Assembly (NCBI GenBank): GCA_021795965.1
Contig: JAJYOU010000015.1
Location: forward strand, 1-56,464
Direction: 5' to 3'
DNA: 56,464 nucleotides
DNA from: Chloroflexota bacterium
Lineage (GTDB): Bacteria; Chloroflexota; Anaerolineae; Anaerolineales; Villigracilaceae
In this document: in pieces, positions 9,171-17,539 of the stretch
How positions within the stretch are numbered: position 1 is the stretch's first letter
Layout: each line of letters starts with the position of its first letter
Notes under the pieces: model-generated
Database searches by the model: none
Told to the model about the DNA's origin: nothing
Seen by the model: only the letters and a program-made list of their open reading frames with translations
Program-made: the position numbers and the translations under genes

Positions 9171-9989
9171 TCAGAAATGTCCGGACGGGATGCCTGGTTG
9201 GCAGACGGGACAAAAGTGAGTGCCGCGTTGCCCGACGACGATTTTGATGATTGGGGTACCGCAAAACTGGCAGGGTTGGTTTTCACGAGCATACACATGA
9301 AAGTGATTTTGAAAACTTCCGCCGCGGTAAACCCAATCGATGCTGGCGCCATTGTGTTCAATGCCATTGTTCAAGACAACCTGGATGGCTTGATAAAGGC
9401 GAACAGCCTCGTCAAGGTTAATTGTATCTGAATTTCGCTGGGGGTGGATTTTGGATAAAAAGAGTGCTTCATCTGAGTAAATATTTCCCAAACCAGAAAG
9501 GAAGGATTGGTCGAGCAGCAATGGCTTGATCATCCGGTGATGGGAAATTAATTTTGCGTGCAGCTCTGCCGGGGTAAAATCCGGGCTGAAAGGTTCTGGT
9601 CCAAGATTTCCAATAACATCTTCCGGGTTGGAAGTCAGCCAAACTCTGCCGAATTTCCGCGTGTCATTAAAAACCAGAAAATTACCGTCTTCCATTGTAA
9701 AAACAATCCGGTCATGTTTTTCGGGCGAATAAGGATGTTCCTTGATGACCAGATCCCCGCTCATTCTCAAGTGAATGAAAACATGGAAATCTGAAAACTG
9801 GAGATCAATATACTTTGCCCACCGCAGAACAGCCAGAATTTTCTGATTCCTGATCGAAAGCATAAACTGTTCGGCGGATATCTTTTCCAGGGTTCCCGGC
9901 CAGAAAACCGAAGCCGATGTGATCACTTTTCCAACGAGCATTGGACGAAGCCTGGAGATGATTGTTTCAACTTCCGGTAATTCTGGCAT
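9171..9989 (-). CDS. mutM: Formamidopyrimidine-DNA glycosylase
   Basis: A bifunctional base-excision-repair enzyme that removes 8-oxoguanine and FaPy lesions and nicks the abasic site. The 272-residue protein starts MPELPEVET, giving the catalytic Pro1 and Glu2 after Met removal. HLRMSGDL carries the conserved Lys/Met region, LLDQSFLSGLGNIYSDEAL contains the helix-two-turn-helix, and a C-terminal zinc finger has Cys pairs CQFC and CPVC. It starts 5 nt after the prs stop codon, so it is the second gene of a prs-mutM unit. Confidence 0.95.
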   Translation of the reverse strand: MPELPEVETIISRLRPMLVGKVITSASVFWPGTLEKISAEQFMLSIRNQKILAVLRWAKYIDLQFSDFHVFIHLRMSGDLVIKEHPYSPEKHDRIVFTMEDGNFLVFNDTRKFGRVWLTSNPEDVIGNLGPEPFSPDFTPAELHAKLISHHRMIKPLLLDQSFLSGLGNIYSDEALFLSKIHPQRNSDTINLDEAVRLYQAIQVVLNNGIEHNGASIDWVYRGGSFQNHFHVYARENQPCQFCGTPIIKIVVGQRGTHFCPVCQPGIPSGHF

Positions 9990-9994
9990 ATTCT

Positions 9995-10984
9995 TTATTC
10001 GTTAAACATTTCGCCGACGCTGCGACCTTCATGAGCTCGCAAAATCACTTCGCCAATCAGCGGAGAAACGCTCAAAATTGTCAGACGGTCCTTGAAAAGA
10101 GCGACTTTTTCAGGTGTGATCGGTACGGTGTCGGTTGTGATGAACTGTTTTACGGGCAAGTCAGCCAGGCGCTCGACCGCATTTGCTGAAAACAAGGGGT
10201 GAACACAAATCACGTAAACATCCCGGGCGCCGCGTTCTTTGACCAAATTCACAGCCTGAACAATCGAACCGCCGGTATCAATTTCATCATCCACAAGGAT
10301 CACATCCCGATTTTCCACTTCGCCGATCACAGTTAATGCCTGCGCCTTGGCATCATTTGCCACGCGCCGTTTTTCAATGAAAGCGATGGGAGTATCGAGC
10401 TCAGCTGCAATGTTCCTGCCCTTTTTGGCAAAACCAAGGTCAACGGTTACCACCACCGGATCTTTCATCCTGGGCTGCATGGAATGGACATGATCGGTGA
10501 TCAGGTGAAAGCCAGTCAGAACATCTCCCGGGATGGAGAAAAACCCCTGGACCTGTCCAGCGTGTGGATCGAGTACCATGTACCGGTCGGCGCCGGCAAC
10601 TTCAATCATATCTGCAACCAGGCGGGCGGTGATGGGTACGCGGGGCTGGTCTTTTTTATCTGAGCGGCAATAAGCCAGGTAAGGAAGAACTGCAGTAATC
10701 CGGGCAGCAGAATCCAGTTTGAGGGTTTGGATCAGGATCAGCAATTCCATCAGGTTGCGATGCACGGGTGTCGAAGTGGTTTGGATGATATACACATCCT
10801 GTCCGCGGACACTCGAATGTAATTTTATAAAAAGGTTCTCGTTGGGGAATTGAATAATATCTCGACCGCAAAGGGAGGCTTTTACGTAATCCGCCACTTT
10901 TTGGGCAAGTACTGGCGACCCTGTTCCAGCATATAACTTAATCCCCCCGTACACTTCCAATGCGTGATGAGTATGATGGTACAT
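9995..10984 (-). CDS. prs: Ribose-phosphate pyrophosphokinase (PRPP synthetase)
   Basis: Makes PRPP from ribose 5-phosphate and ATP for nucleotide, histidine and tryptophan synthesis. Recognised by FIKLHSSVRGQDVYIIQ, the tract YLAYCRSDKKDQPR, DPHAGQVQGFF and the PRPP loop VILVDDEIDTGGSI. The protein is 329 residues from the ATG at 10984, which has AGAAGGA 5 nt upstream; an ATG 17 codons earlier (11035) lacks a ribosome site. The cytoplasmic enzyme normally forms hexamers. No purine-type operator is visible. Confidence 0.93.
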   Translation of the reverse strand: MYHHTHHALEVYGGIKLYAGTGSPVLAQKVADYVKASLCGRDIIQFPNENLFIKLHSSVRGQDVYIIQTTSTPVHRNLMELLILIQTLKLDSAARITAVLPYLAYCRSDKKDQPRVPITARLVADMIEVAGADRYMVLDPHAGQVQGFFSIPGDVLTGFHLITDHVHSMQPRMKDPVVVTVDLGFAKKGRNIAAELDTPIAFIEKRRVANDAKAQALTVIGEVENRDVILVDDEIDTGGSIVQAVNLVKERGARDVYVICVHPLFSANAVERLADLPVKQFITTDTVPITPEKVALFKDRLTILSVSPLIGEVILRAHEGRSVGEMFNE

Positions 10985-11142
10985 GATATCCTTCTGAACC
11001 TTTTTGACCGGGCTTTTGAGTGCAATCCATGCCATGCATTTTAAGGCATTTACATCTGCTCAAAATAAGGTCCCCGGTAGTTGATTGTGAAATAATCCAA
11101 GTGCTTTCAATTGCGAATTGACACTTGATGTGTTTTTTGTGC

Positions 11143-12192
11143 TCAAAGGCGATTTATATTTAATAACACATTAACAGCTTCTTGTGGCGAAATCTGACGA
11201 TTTTGCAGGGAATTCTTAACCTGTTCAATCTTTCCGGCTGGAATTCTGGCGCGAAAATCTTCGAGAAGACTGGATTGGAGCATTAAATCAAATTCGGAGA
11301 ATAACCTTGCCTGATCGCGGGCTACCCAATCGCCAAATTTGTGCAAATATGCCAGGTGATTCTGAATCGCTTCCATTAAAGCGGGCAATCCTTTGCCTTC
11401 GGTTGCCACGGTCCGACAAATGGGTGGAATCCAGAGATCGACCGATTGCGTGACTGGATTTTTTTCCGGGTTTGGTTCGGCAAGCGAGAGAGTTTGATCA
11501 TGGTGACGAAATACTTTTTGGACTGGATGAGAAAGTTCGAGCATGTTTCTTAATGCTGCTTCGGTGCTTTCCGTGCCAGGGTGATCCGCCTTATTAATCA
11601 CCAGGATATCAGCAATCTCCAGGATCCCGGCTTTGATCGCCTGGATGTCATCCCCCAGCCCCGGGGCTTCCACGACGATAGTTGTGTGGGCGAGCCGTGC
11701 GACGTCCACTTCACTCTGACCGGCGCCAACCGTCTCAATGATGACCACGTCATAGCCGGCAGCATCAAAAACCTGAACGATTTTGACGGTTGCCTGAGCC
11801 AGCCCTCCCAGGGAGCCCCTGGTAGCCATGGAGCGGATAAAAACGCCCGGGTCTCCAGACAGGTCGCGCATGCGCACCCGATCTCCAAGAACAGCTCCGC
11901 CGGTAAAAGGACTGGAAGGGTCCACGGCTACGATTGCGACCCGCTTTTCGAGTTTTCGAAAAGATAAAGCAAGCTGGTTGACGAGGGTGGATTTTCCGGT
12001 TCCTGGTGCGCCGGTGATGCCGATCAAGTGCGCTTTGCCGGTGTATGGGAAAAGAGCATCCAGTATTTTTTGACCTGCGAGAGTGTTGTTCTCAACCTGG
12101 GTCAGGGCACGAGCCAGAGACAGGCGATCCCCGGCGAGGACGGATTGTGTAAGGGTTGTCATGGGGGTATTTTTGTGATCGGGATGTATCAT
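11143..12192 (-). CDS. meaB: MeaB/ArgK-type GTPase, methylmalonyl-CoA mutase chaperone
   Basis: A G3E-family P-loop GTPase that protects and reloads adenosylcobalamin-dependent methylmalonyl-CoA mutase. It has Walker A GAPGTGKST, VAVDPSSPFTGGAVLGDRVRM, RSMATRGSLGG, the switch-type ETVGAGQSEVDVA and the guanine motif NKAD. The start is uncertain: ATG at 12192, GTG at 12201 and ATG at 12162 are in frame and none has a good Shine-Dalgarno. It follows the mutase B12-binding subunit by about 20 nt in the same direction, which supports the role. Confidence 0.92.
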   Translation of the reverse strand: MIHPDHKNTPMTTLTQSVLAGDRLSLARALTQVENNTLAGQKILDALFPYTGKAHLIGITGAPGTGKSTLVNQLALSFRKLEKRVAIVAVDPSSPFTGGAVLGDRVRMRDLSGDPGVFIRSMATRGSLGGLAQATVKIVQVFDAAGYDVVIIETVGAGQSEVDVARLAHTTIVVEAPGLGDDIQAIKAGILEIADILVINKADHPGTESTEAALRNMLELSHPVQKVFRHHDQTLSLAEPNPEKNPVTQSVDLWIPPICRTVATEGKGLPALMEAIQNHLAYLHKFGDWVARDQARLFSEFDLMLQSSLLEDFRARIPAGKIEQVKNSLQNRQISPQEAVNVLLNINRL

Positions 12193-12212
12193 GCCTGGCA
12201 CCGCGCTGGTTT

Positions 12213-12620
12213 TCAGGCGGAGACCTTGTTGGCTGCCAGGAAAAAATCTGAAACAATTTGTTCGGTTGAGACGCCGGGGCCATAAATTCCCGCGATCCCC
12301 ATCTCTTTCAGGCGAGCTATGTCTTCATCAGGAATAATCCCTCCAAGGAAAACCTTTACATTTCCCTGCCCATTTGCTTTTAGCAATTCCAGAATCCGCG
12401 GGGCAAGAGCCATATGCGCGCCAGATAAAATCGATAAACCAACCAGGTCGACATCTTCCTGCAAGGCGGCTTCTGCAATCATTTCTGGAGTCTGTCGCAA
12501 ACCGGTATAAATCACTTCCATCCCGGCATCTCGCAAAGCGCGGGCGACAACTTTTGCTCCGCGGTCATGCCCATCAAGACCCGGTTTTGCAACTAAAACA
12601 CGAATTTTTCGTTCAGTCAT
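12213..12620 (-). CDS. Methylmalonyl-CoA mutase, B12-binding (small) subunit
   Basis: A 135-residue stand-alone cobalamin-binding domain. The signature [10 protein letters not shown] gives Asp16-x-His18-xx-Gly21, where His18 is the lower axial cobalt ligand. SGAHMALAP and [11 protein letters not shown] complete the Rossmann-like B12 site. Such a subunit pairs with a separate catalytic chain to interconvert methylmalonyl-CoA and succinyl-CoA. No large subunit is present in this window, so it must be encoded elsewhere. It is followed by meaB and is transcribed away from the operon that starts at 12858. GGAGG lies about 5 nt upstream of the start. Confidence 0.9.
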   Translation of the reverse strand: MTERKIRVLVAKPGLDGHDRGAKVVARALRDAGMEVIYTGLRQTPEMIAEAALQEDVDLVGLSILSGAHMALAPRILELLKANGQGNVKVFLGGIIPDEDIARLKEMGIAGIYGPGVSTEQIVSDFFLAANKVSA

Positions 12621-12707
12621 CCTACCTCCAGAGAGAATCTCATGTCATTTTTAGAGCAGGCATGATGAATCGTGACAAAGTTTGAAAAAACAGGAAAGTG
12701 CGAGAAT

Positions 12708-12735
12708 ATTATACTATCCTTGTGCCCGGGGTCAG
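12708..12735 (-). promoter_or_regulatory. Putative promoter for the B12-mutase subunit/meaB unit
   Basis: On the minus strand a perfect TATAAT (12708-12713) lies 16 nt after CTGACC (12730-12735), a partial -35 match. It would give a leader of roughly 80 nt before the start at 12620. Confidence 0.5.
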
Positions 12736-12839
12736 GAATTTTCCCAAATGGCAGTCAACATCATCTCAACGGAGCGCAAAAAAGATCAGTTGTTGTAATG
12801 GAGGCGTTATGCTAAGCAGTAAGAAGGCATGGTAAATTA

Positions 12840-12848
12840 TGCTATACT
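12840..12848 (+). promoter_or_regulatory. Extended -10 promoter of the 12858-21421 operon
   Basis: TGCTATACT matches the extended -10 pattern TGnTATAAT with one mismatch; no -35 box is evident. Only 9 nt separate the -10 box from the first ATG at 12858, so the transcript would be leaderless or almost so. Confidence 0.5.
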
Positions 12849-12857
12849 TTCTGTAAT

Positions 12858-13097
12858 ATGAGAGAATCGGAAGCGTTTTGGCCGGAATGGATATCGACCA
12901 TCAGGAAAATAAACCTTGTCAGCCCGGTGGCGACGCTGCTTGAATCTGTGGGACCGTTTAAAATTCTGGCGGTTCAAATGCTGTACATCAGTCAGCCTTT
13001 TTTATCTTCAGCTACAAAGCGTAAATTCGATGCGATGGCTGATCTCCTGGGACAGGAAGACGAATTGAGAGATTTTGTCTCCCGATTGAAAGGTTAG
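12858..13097 (+). CDS. Small protein of unknown function, first gene of the envelope operon
   Basis: A 79-residue protein that is not recognised. The middle is mildly hydrophobic (LLESVGPFKILAVQMLYISQPFL, about residues 28-50) and could be a membrane-associated or amphipathic segment; the C-terminus is charged (LLGQEDELRDFVSRLKG). The ATG sits 9 nt after an extended -10 promoter and lacks a Shine-Dalgarno, suggesting leaderless translation. The next gene begins 4 nt after its stop, which supports it being a real gene. Confidence 0.6.
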   Translation: MRESEAFWPEWISTIRKINLVSPVATLLESVGPFKILAVQMLYISQPFLSSATKRKFDAMADLLGQEDELRDFVSRLKG

Positions 13098-13101
13098 AAT
13101 T

Positions 13102-13845
13102 GTGACAGGACTGGTTGGTTTGGCTATTGTCATTATCTCAGCAGTGCTTTTGGCTGTAATCGTATTGACACTTGGAAGGATCCATCCATCCTTCAGGAAA
13201 ATAGCGGTTTTTTCACAGGCAATGCGATTTGTGAGGTACGTGGCTGAAGATGGAACTCGCATCCATTTTTCAGTCGGAAATGGCGACACATTGACCCAAA
13301 CGGGGTCATCAGGGCTGGTTGGGCTGGCAGTAATTCGCCGACTGGGGGATTTTGCATCTTTGAGCGATCGTCCGCCGATCGCAACGAGCGGGAATGGAGT
13401 TTTAAATTTATTAACCACCGACGTTCTCCAGTCTGCCAACGATTTCAACCCCGAGCCAGAGCCTTTTCGGAAAAATTCTGTACGAGTGACAGGTTTATCC
13501 CCCATGGCTTATACTGCGGGTGTTTTACCCACCATTCGCGACGAAAAAATTTCATCCAACATCATGATTGGTAATTTTGGGCCGGAAATCGGTTTGATCG
13601 TTGAAGCTGCCGCCAGGCAGAACGCAGGCATGATCGCTGCCAGCGACAACCTGACGGCTCAGTCGGTTTTGTTTGCTTCCATGAAAAATACTCCCCCCAT
13701 CGGCGAGGAATTATACGCTGCGGGTGCCTACACTGAGTCAAACTCTTTTCATACTGCGAGTTTACTGCTTCAGGATATTTTTCGCTGGCTCATCATCCTC
13801 GCTCTCCTGGTTGGGGCTGCGCTGAAACTGGCAGGTTTGTTGTGA
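13102..13845 (+). CDS. Membrane protein of unknown function (DUF6754-like)
   Basis: A 247-residue protein with one transmembrane helix at each end (about residues 3-24 and 225-245) and a soluble core between them. The core has small-residue-rich motifs such as GLVGLAVIRRLGDFASLSDR, GLSPMAYTAGVL and NFGPEIGLIVEAA. It resembles proteins I recall being labelled DUF6754 in Chloroflexota, but that label is from memory and unverified. GTG start with AAAGG about 8 nt upstream; its stop overlaps the next start (GTGA). Role unknown; the context points to an envelope-bound complex. Confidence 0.7.
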   Translation: MTGLVGLAIVIISAVLLAVIVLTLGRIHPSFRKIAVFSQAMRFVRYVAEDGTRIHFSVGNGDTLTQTGSSGLVGLAVIRRLGDFASLSDRPPIATSGNGVLNLLTTDVLQSANDFNPEPEPFRKNSVRVTGLSPMAYTAGVLPTIRDEKISSNIMIGNFGPEIGLIVEAAARQNAGMIAASDNLTAQSVLFASMKNTPPIGEELYAAGAYTESNSFHTASLLLQDIFRWLIILALLVGAALKLAGLL

Positions 13846-14471
13846 ACCGGTTCCTGCTTTTCCTGAATGTGACCATTGCCATCCTGACGGGAGGATTGGT
13901 CCTGCTGGGTTATTTCGTGGATAACCCAACCATTAATAACTTCCAGATGATCTTACTTGAGTGGATGATGATCCTGGCGGGATCAGCCTTGTTGATTGGG
14001 ATCGGAAACATGTTTTCGGTCCATTTGCAAAAAATCAGGGAACATAAACCCGGGTCGGTTAACAGCGCTGTGCTTTTATTCTTTATGTTGTTGACCTTGC
14101 TCTTTGGTTTTACCCCCGATTTTTCCGCAGTCCAGGGGTTAATTTTAAACGGCATCCTGATCCCTGTTTCCACCAGCCTGCTTGCATTGCTGGCAGTGAC
14201 ACTGATCTACTTCAGTATGCGCCTGTTGCAAACCAGGAGGAACGCGTTTTCGGTTGTTTTTCTGCTAACAATCCTGATAATCCTGCTTGCGCTCAGCCCA
14301 CTTCCTGTGATCGGTGGATTCTCCTTTTTCAGCGATTCGGTCCGTTATTTTATTTCCAACAGCCTGGTACTTGGCGGAGCGAGAGGAATTTTAATCGGGA
14401 TTGGATTGGGAACTTTGACTACCGGGCTGCGCGTGTTGCTTGGCGCTGATCGACCTTATGGGGGCGATTGA
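13842..14471 (+). CDS. Polytopic membrane protein of unknown function (about 6 TM)
   Basis: A 209-residue, very hydrophobic protein with about six predicted helices (near residues 4-25, 36-58, 72-92, 100-125, 136-155 and 175-199). The last helix is rich in Gly (GGARGILIGIGLGTLTTGLR). No family is recognised and no transporter or enzyme motif is visible. It starts with GTG overlapping the previous stop by 4 nt, and its own stop shares one base with the next ATG, so translation of the three genes is probably coupled. Confidence 0.75.
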   Translation: MNRFLLFLNVTIAILTGGLVLLGYFVDNPTINNFQMILLEWMMILAGSALLIGIGNMFSVHLQKIREHKPGSVNSAVLLFFMLLTLLFGFTPDFSAVQGLILNGILIPVSTSLLALLAVTLIYFSMRLLQTRRNAFSVVFLLTILIILLALSPLPVIGGFSFFSDSVRYFISNSLVLGGARGILIGIGLGTLTTGLRVLLGADRPYGGD

Positions 14472-16834
14472 TGGCCGAATTCATTTGTCCAGTCTGTGGT
14501 AAACAAAACCCGGCGGAGGCTGAATTTTGTGAAAATTGTGGGGCTGAACTAAGGAAAAGCCGGCCGGAATCTTTGCCCCCAGCGAATGCGGATCAAACCG
14601 CAAAAAATTCTACCTCTCCAGAGACAAGTGGTTCTTTTTCTCCATATTTGCCTGACTGGCTGAATGAGTTATCAGGAAGACCCCTGGACGAACCGTCGGA
14701 TCAAGCAGAAAACGCTGAATCTTACCAACCTTCAAATTTTAAAGATGAGTGGATCGACCAGTCCTTTAAATCTGGAAGTGAACCGGGTTCCGAAGAACCC
14801 ATCCCATTCGAAGAAAACACAGAAGATCCGGTTCAAGCGGAGTCATTCGGAGAAAAATCCTCACCCGGTGATATTCCAACTGGACCGGATACCCTGGATC
14901 AGGCTGAGAATACCGCTGAAGAAGCTTTTTCAGGCAATAATTCTTGGGGACTTTCCGCCTGGTTGGACCGGTTGCAGAATTCGACCCCTGGCTCACAAAC
15001 AGCACCGGGTTCAACCAGAAAACTTTCCCCGGATTCTTTTGAGAACTTTCTGAAGGATCAGGAATCGTCGGGAGATTTCGATACTGAAAAAGTTAATTTT
15101 CCAGAAACCCTTTTGCCTGCCAAACCGGATGAAGATTCAAGCGGGTTGGAGGAGCTGCCTGATTTATCGGAGAGTGAGCCTCAATTGGAGTCCGACCAGA
15201 CCGCATTTGACGCGGAATTAACACCGGGGCAGGATTTTGATTCAAGCGCTCCTTTCGAAGATTTATCGGACCGCCTGCCAGGTTTACCGGAGGGAAAAGC
15301 GGAAGCTGCTGAAGAGGATTCATCATCCGAACCAGTTGAATTTCCACAACCAGATGTCAATTCATTTGCAGATGAGATCCCGGAAATCCCCGGCGGGATA
15401 TCCATTGAAAAAAATGGCGATTCGCAGGAGACTTCGACTTGGATACCAGAATTAAAGAATTCCCCAGAGAATCGCATCAGCGAACCGGTCGAACAGGCTT
15501 CGTCAGCGATGGAACCGGGGAGCAACGATCATCAAGACCTGACGCCGGAGCCTGTTGATGAACAAACCATCGATTCCCTGCTTTCCATGCCCAATTCGGA
15601 ATGGATCGAATCCCTGGATCAACCTGAGACGGAAGAAAATCCTGCTACGATCACGGACGCTCAGGCAGAACCAGCCAATTCACTTCCACAGAGTGAATTA
15701 CCCTCCTGGGTTATGGCAATGCGTCCGTCCGACATCTTACCCGAAGGGCAGGATGCAGAAAAAGAAATTGAAGAAGTGGGACCCCTGGCGGGGCTGCACA
15801 ATATTTTGCCCACGAAACAGGATAAAGTTGAAGCCTATGTACCGAAATCCATCCATTCAAGTTTATCGGTAACTGAAACGCAGCGGGTGCAGGCGGAATT
15901 AATGGAAAGCATATTGAGTAACGAAAAATCCCCCCGCTTCCGCAGAAAAAACGTTAAATCAAGCGAAATCCGCTGGTTGAGATGGGTCATTTCAATTGTT
16001 TTGTTATCCAGTATGATTATTTTTGCTATTTTCAGCCCACCATTCTTTCAAGCACCTTTGACTCCCACAGGATCAAGCCCGGTGGGAATGACCATCAAGG
16101 CGATCGAAGCCATTCCAGACAGTTCGCCTGTTTTGGTCGTGATGGATTATCAGCCAGATTATATTGGCGAAATGGAATCCGCGCTTGGACCGGTGCTAAA
16201 TCAATTAATGAGCAAACACGCCAGGCTTGTCTTTGTCTCATCCACGCCGATGGGCGGAATGTTGACAGAGCATCTGATGCAGAAACTGGCTGGAAATTTT
16301 TCATATGAAGCAGGAAAACAATATATTTATCTGGGATATTTGCCCGGCGGTTCCGGGGGGATTTTTGCCTTTGCCAAGCACCCTGCATATATTTTGGGGC
16401 AGGGCTCAACCCAGGAAAATTTATGGAACAAACCGGTCCTGAAAGATTATTTCAAGTCCGGCTCTGACCCACAGCTTTCTGATTTTGCCGCCATGGTCGT
16501 TTCCACTGATAACGCGGATATTGGCCGCACCTGGATTGAACAAAGCGGGCAGAAATTAGGCAGCAAACCCATGTTGATGGTGGTCAGTGCCCAGTCCGCA
16601 CCGATGTTGAGCCCCTATATACAGTCCAACCAGATCAGCGGACTGGTCGCCGGCCTGGAAGGCGGAATGATTTACAACCAGGCGCAGAAAAATAAAAGCA
16701 CGGCTGGAGATTACTGGGATCCATTCAGTGCGGGTGTCCTGGCAACTGAAATCTTGATCCTGATCGGCGCAATCTGGAGTCTGCTCGCCAGCAGACGTGT
16801 CCCACCTTCTGAGATCGGGCAGGGTGAGGTCTAA
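14471..16834 (+). CDS. Zinc-ribbon, acidic-linker, membrane-anchored protein
   Basis: A 787-residue protein of unusual build. Residues 6-23 form a zinc ribbon (Cys6, Cys9, Cys20, Cys23). A very long Glu/Asp/Ser/Pro-rich, probably disordered stretch follows (about 30-480), holding short islands such as LPDWLNELSG, LSAWLDRLQN and LPSWVMAMRPSD that look like repeated docking motifs. A transmembrane helix lies near 503-525, then a folded extracytoplasmic domain (SSPVLVVMDYQPDYIGEMES, FVSSTPMGGMLTEHLMQ, YIYLGYLPGG) and a final helix near 757-778. The topology would be cytoplasmic zinc ribbon, outside domain, C-terminus inside. Function unknown. Confidence 0.75.
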   Translation: MAEFICPVCGKQNPAEAEFCENCGAELRKSRPESLPPANADQTAKNSTSPETSGSFSPYLPDWLNELSGRPLDEPSDQAENAESYQPSNFKDEWIDQSFKSGSEPGSEEPIPFEENTEDPVQAESFGEKSSPGDIPTGPDTLDQAENTAEEAFSGNNSWGLSAWLDRLQNSTPGSQTAPGSTRKLSPDSFENFLKDQESSGDFDTEKVNFPETLLPAKPDEDSSGLEELPDLSESEPQLESDQTAFDAELTPGQDFDSSAPFEDLSDRLPGLPEGKAEAAEEDSSSEPVEFPQPDVNSFADEIPEIPGGISIEKNGDSQETSTWIPELKNSPENRISEPVEQASSAMEPGSNDHQDLTPEPVDEQTIDSLLSMPNSEWIESLDQPETEENPATITDAQAEPANSLPQSELPSWVMAMRPSDILPEGQDAEKEIEEVGPLAGLHNILPTKQDKVEAYVPKSIHSSLSVTETQRVQAELMESILSNEKSPRFRRKNVKSSEIRWLRWVISIVLLSSMIIFAIFSPPFFQAPLTPTGSSPVGMTIKAIEAIPDSSPVLVVMDYQPDYIGEMESALGPVLNQLMSKHARLVFVSSTPMGGMLTEHLMQKLAGNFSYEAGKQYIYLGYLPGGSGGIFAFAKHPAYILGQGSTQENLWNKPVLKDYFKSGSDPQLSDFAAMVVSTDNADIGRTWIEQSGQKLGSKPMLMVVSAQSAPMLSPYIQSNQISGLVAGLEGGMIYNQAQKNKSTAGDYWDPFSAGVLATEILILIGAIWSLLASRRVPPSEIGQGEV

Positions 16835-17533
16835 ATGTTTTCAGATATCCAACTCGCTTTTATTACCGGGTTAACCAGCTTCCTTTTTACACTATTCATC
16901 CTGAGCTATCTATTTGGTGATAACCCGGTTTTTCAATTCGCGATCCATGCCTTCCTTGGGGTTTCAGCCGGTTATATTGGCGTGATTATTATTCAGCAGG
17001 TGATTTACAATAAATTGTTATTTCCTTTGGTCACGGGAACATTCCAGACTCGCCTGATCCTGGTATTTCCACTGGTGATGAGTTTGATGCTGCTTGCAAA
17101 AACATCCTCATCCCTTGAGTGGCTGAGACGCCCCGTGATGGCATTGATGGTGGGCGTTGGCGCGGCGACGATTGTTGCCGGTGCAGTGATCGGGACAATC
17201 TTTCCGCAGGTACTGGCCGCCATTGGCATGTTTGGGCTAAAGGATGGCGTGTCAAATCCGCAGTATGCGGGCTCCCTGGTCATGGGAGGAATTACCCTCC
17301 TCGGAACCATCGTCACACTGGGATATTTCCAGTTCCAGAGAGGTGATCAAAGTAAAACCCCTGGCTCACTTAACCAGATTTTTGGATTTATAGCATTATT
17401 AGGGCAAATATTCATAGCCGTAACACTCGGAGCAATTTTTGCCGGAGTTTTATTAACAGTTTTAACAGCTCTTTCAGAAAGAGTTGTATCAAGCCTGTCA
17501 TTTTTGGAAAGTCTATTTTCATTTATTCATTGA
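16835..17533 (+). CDS. Polytopic membrane protein of unknown function (about 6 TM)
   Basis: A 232-residue hydrophobic protein with about six helices; HAFLGVSAGYIGVIIIQQ and VGVGAATIVAGAVIGTIFPQ are small-residue-rich helices. The ATG follows directly after the previous stop codon with no gap. It is not recognisably related to the other six-helix protein of the operon by motif, although both have the size expected of paired membrane subunits. The ATPase gene follows after 6 nt. No function is recognised. Confidence 0.75.
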   Translation: MFSDIQLAFITGLTSFLFTLFILSYLFGDNPVFQFAIHAFLGVSAGYIGVIIIQQVIYNKLLFPLVTGTFQTRLILVFPLVMSLMLLAKTSSSLEWLRRPVMALMVGVGAATIVAGAVIGTIFPQVLAAIGMFGLKDGVSNPQYAGSLVMGGITLLGTIVTLGYFQFQRGDQSKTPGSLNQIFGFIALLGQIFIAVTLGAIFAGVLLTVLTALSERVVSSLSFLESLFSFIH

Positions 17534-17539
17534 TAATAT

